This document shows positions 62,700 through 64,000 of a DNA stretch of 64,000 nucleotides, one piece after another. Position 1 is the first letter of the stretch. Each line of letters opens with the position of its first letter. The notes beneath the pieces were generated by a model. That model did no database searches. It saw only the letters and a program-made list of their open reading frames with translations, and was not told the DNA's origin. The stretch covers positions 1 through 64,000 of the forward strand of contig NZ_JMIH01000004.1 in assembly GCF_000714815.1 (NCBI RefSeq), written 5' to 3'. The DNA comes from Anditalea andensis. Its GTDB lineage: Bacteria; Bacteroidota; Bacteroidia; Cytophagales; Cyclobacteriaceae. Both the position numbers and the translations under genes were made by a program.

Positions 62700-64000
62700 T
62701 TAATAGGTTTGTCCTGGTCGATAACTTATTTTCTTGTTTTTTAAGACATCTTCTCTATAAAAATGTACATCTTTGAACTCCCCCCTGCTATACATTTCTG
62801 CCTGATCTGTAAAATGCTGCGATGAGGGATCCCCACTTTGACCTCCCGCCAAAAGCGATTTGGCCACAACCTTGTCTCCAAATTCCACTGCTGCCACAAA
62901 ACTGTTACCCACGGATCCGTACCACTTTTTGGTATTGGAATATTGCCTGCTGCCATAAGCGGCCAGTGAGCCATAAAATGAAGAATTGAATGGAATAGCA
63001 ATACTGGGTTGGTCATCGTCAAATCTTCCCTGAATATCATGGGTAAGCCGCTGAAATCTATTTATGTCTCCCCATGGTGTATTCCAAGTACCAAAATCTG
63101 TCTCCATCACAGCAATAGCATTTTCTAAAGCTTCTATGAACATCGTATCAGGAGCGTTTTCAGCAATGAAATCAAAAAGGTAAGCATCCCAAGGCCGCTC
63201 GATAACTGCTGCCTTTCTTACAATCTGCGATCCAAAATGAATGGCCAGAGCTGTAGCCACTGACTGGGAACCAGTATTTAAATCCCACTGCTGTAGGGTA
63301 TCTATAGGAGCCCTGAGCTCATTTTTCCTCCTGTCATTTTGGTCCAAATGATTATAGGCATTGACCAAAACCGGAATCAAGGGCTCAAAAGCCAGCAGTT
63401 TAGGGTCGTAAGAAAGGTCTATTAAACTTTGAAGGGTGAAGTTTTTCTGATCTTTTAGCAAGCGTACGGCATTAAGCCCACGGGCATTTTCCAGATCCCA
63501 AGCTATATAATCTGGATAATCTGATGGTTTGGGACTATGGTCACCTGCTGCAGTGAATGGGGTTGAGTTGGCATTTTGGATCCACCCGTTGGCAGGGTTT
63601 TGGATATAAATCATTTCTTCTATAGCATGTAGCCCCTTCCAGTCAGTAGCGGGATTACTTCCATCTACCACGTTTCTCCAGTCAAATCCCTGATTTCGGA
63701 TGGGGATAAAATTTCCATGATAGTATACGATATTTCCGTCCCTATCCGCATATACCGTATTATTGGAAGAATTGGTCTTCAGCTCCATCACTTGCTTATA
63801 CGCATCATGATTGGTAGTTTTAGTTCTCTGAAATGACTGTGTAAGCGCTTTTTCACGCTCCACCATGAGGGCAATGGCTATCCATCTATCATCATCCGCA
63901 CGGATGACGGGCCCATGATGGCTGTAGTAAGCTGTGATTGCCCTCTCCTTAAATTTCCCATCTTCCTTATATTTTAATCGGATAGATTTTTCGGTCAGCG
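62700..64000 (-). CDS. penicillin acylase-family protein, 5' part outside window
   Basis: The frame is open from the stop at 62,700 to the window edge; reading upstream of the Met at 63,866 gives YYSHHGPVIRADDDRWIAIA without a stop, so the true start lies beyond base 64,000. At least 430 residues are seen, covering most of the beta-subunit of an Ntn-hydrolase of the penicillin/acyl-homoserine-lactone acylase group. Visible features are NTVYADRDGNIVYYHGNFIP, MIYIQNPANGWIQNANSTPF, then WNTPWGDINRFQR and the closing GGQSGDPSSQHFTDQAEMYS. The catalytic N-terminal Ser of the beta-chain is upstream and cannot be checked. Substrates may be penicillin-type amides or quorum-sensing lactones. Confidence 0.88.
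   Translation of the reverse strand, partial: LTEKSIRLKYKEDGKFKERAITAYYSHHGPVIRADDDRWIAIALMVEREKALTQSFQRTKTTNHDAYKQVMELKTNSSNNTVYADRDGNIVYYHGNFIPIRNQGFDWRNVVDGSNPATDWKGLHAIEEMIYIQNPANGWIQNANSTPFTAAGDHSPKPSDYPDYIAWDLENARGLNAVRLLKDQKNFTLQSLIDLSYDPKLLAFEPLIPVLVNAYNHLDQNDRRKNELRAPIDTLQQWDLNTGSQSVATALAIHFGSQIVRKAAVIERPWDAYLFDFIAENAPDTMFIEALENAIAVMETDFGTWNTPWGDINRFQRLTHDIQGRFDDDQPSIAIPFNSSFYGSLAAYGSRQYSNTKKWYGSVGNSFVAAVEFGDKVVAKSLLAGGQSGDPSSQHFTDQAEMYSRGEFKDVHFYREDVLKNKKISYRPGQTY

Noticed and set aside
1-64000. tRNA, rRNA, phage or intact insertion sequence
   Set aside because: No cloverleaf-like segments, rRNA signatures, structural phage genes or intact transposase frames were recognised by eye.

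Overview
The window reads as chromosomal DNA of a member of the Bacteroidota, most likely the order Cytophagales. Most starts lack a Shine-Dalgarno sequence, several promoters end in a TAnnTTTG-like -7 box, and the gene content (duplicated MacB/FtsX permeases, DUF4861, GH105, GH106, RhaEW, lactate oxidase LutABC, DUF4143 ATPase) is typical of that group. The assignment is inference from gene content; no rRNA, tRNA, CRISPR array or prophage is visible.

Bases 1-19,000 are a patchwork of housekeeping and accessory genes separated by long decayed gaps. It holds a short-chain dehydrogenase with a divergent HxlR regulator, a class D beta-lactamase, a P-loop kinase-like protein, an AlkD-type repair protein, a methyltransferase, two large MacB/FtsX permeases, and an ArsR-SRPBCC-DoxX-DUF1801 operon opposite an alpha/beta hydrolase. 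The gaps hold at least three recognisable gene corpses (a DUF3427 helicase tail, a MacB/FtsX permease tail, a winged-helix domain), an orphan antitoxin-like ORF and two palindromic repeat families.

Bases 19,000-55,000 are a rhamnose / rhamnogalacturonan (pectin) utilisation region. Secreted or lipoprotein enzymes include a PL22-like oligogalacturonate lyase, GH28, a GH65-like (alpha/alpha)6 enzyme, DUF4861, GH105, GH43, GH106, GH9, GH31 and three esterase-type hydrolases. These would release rhamnose and unsaturated galacturonides. Inside the cell RhaM, RhaI, RhaB and the fused aldolase/dehydrogenase RhaEW convert rhamnose to dihydroxyacetone phosphate and L-lactate, and LutABC oxidises the lactate to pyruvate. 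A GntR-type sensor regulator and an NCS1-family permease sit in the middle. No SusC/SusD pair is present in the window.

The strongest new observation is a shared composite promoter: a 13-base element close to TAsTACAGGAyAC followed, usually by exactly 19 bases, by a TAnnTTTG-like box. It lies before GH105, GH43, rhaM-GH106, the NCS1 permease, GH31, rhaEW and lutABC, with weaker forms before the DUF4861 operon and rhaI. It ties scattered transcription units into one candidate regulon.

Between the sugar genes, 36,000-37,100 holds a broken MazF toxin with its intact antitoxin and a start-less HicB relic. The right end (55,000-64,000) carries a LacI regulator with galactokinase, a potassium channel with two RCK modules, a DUF1080 lipoprotein, a patatin-like phospholipase and the 3' part of a penicillin-acylase-family gene that runs off the window.
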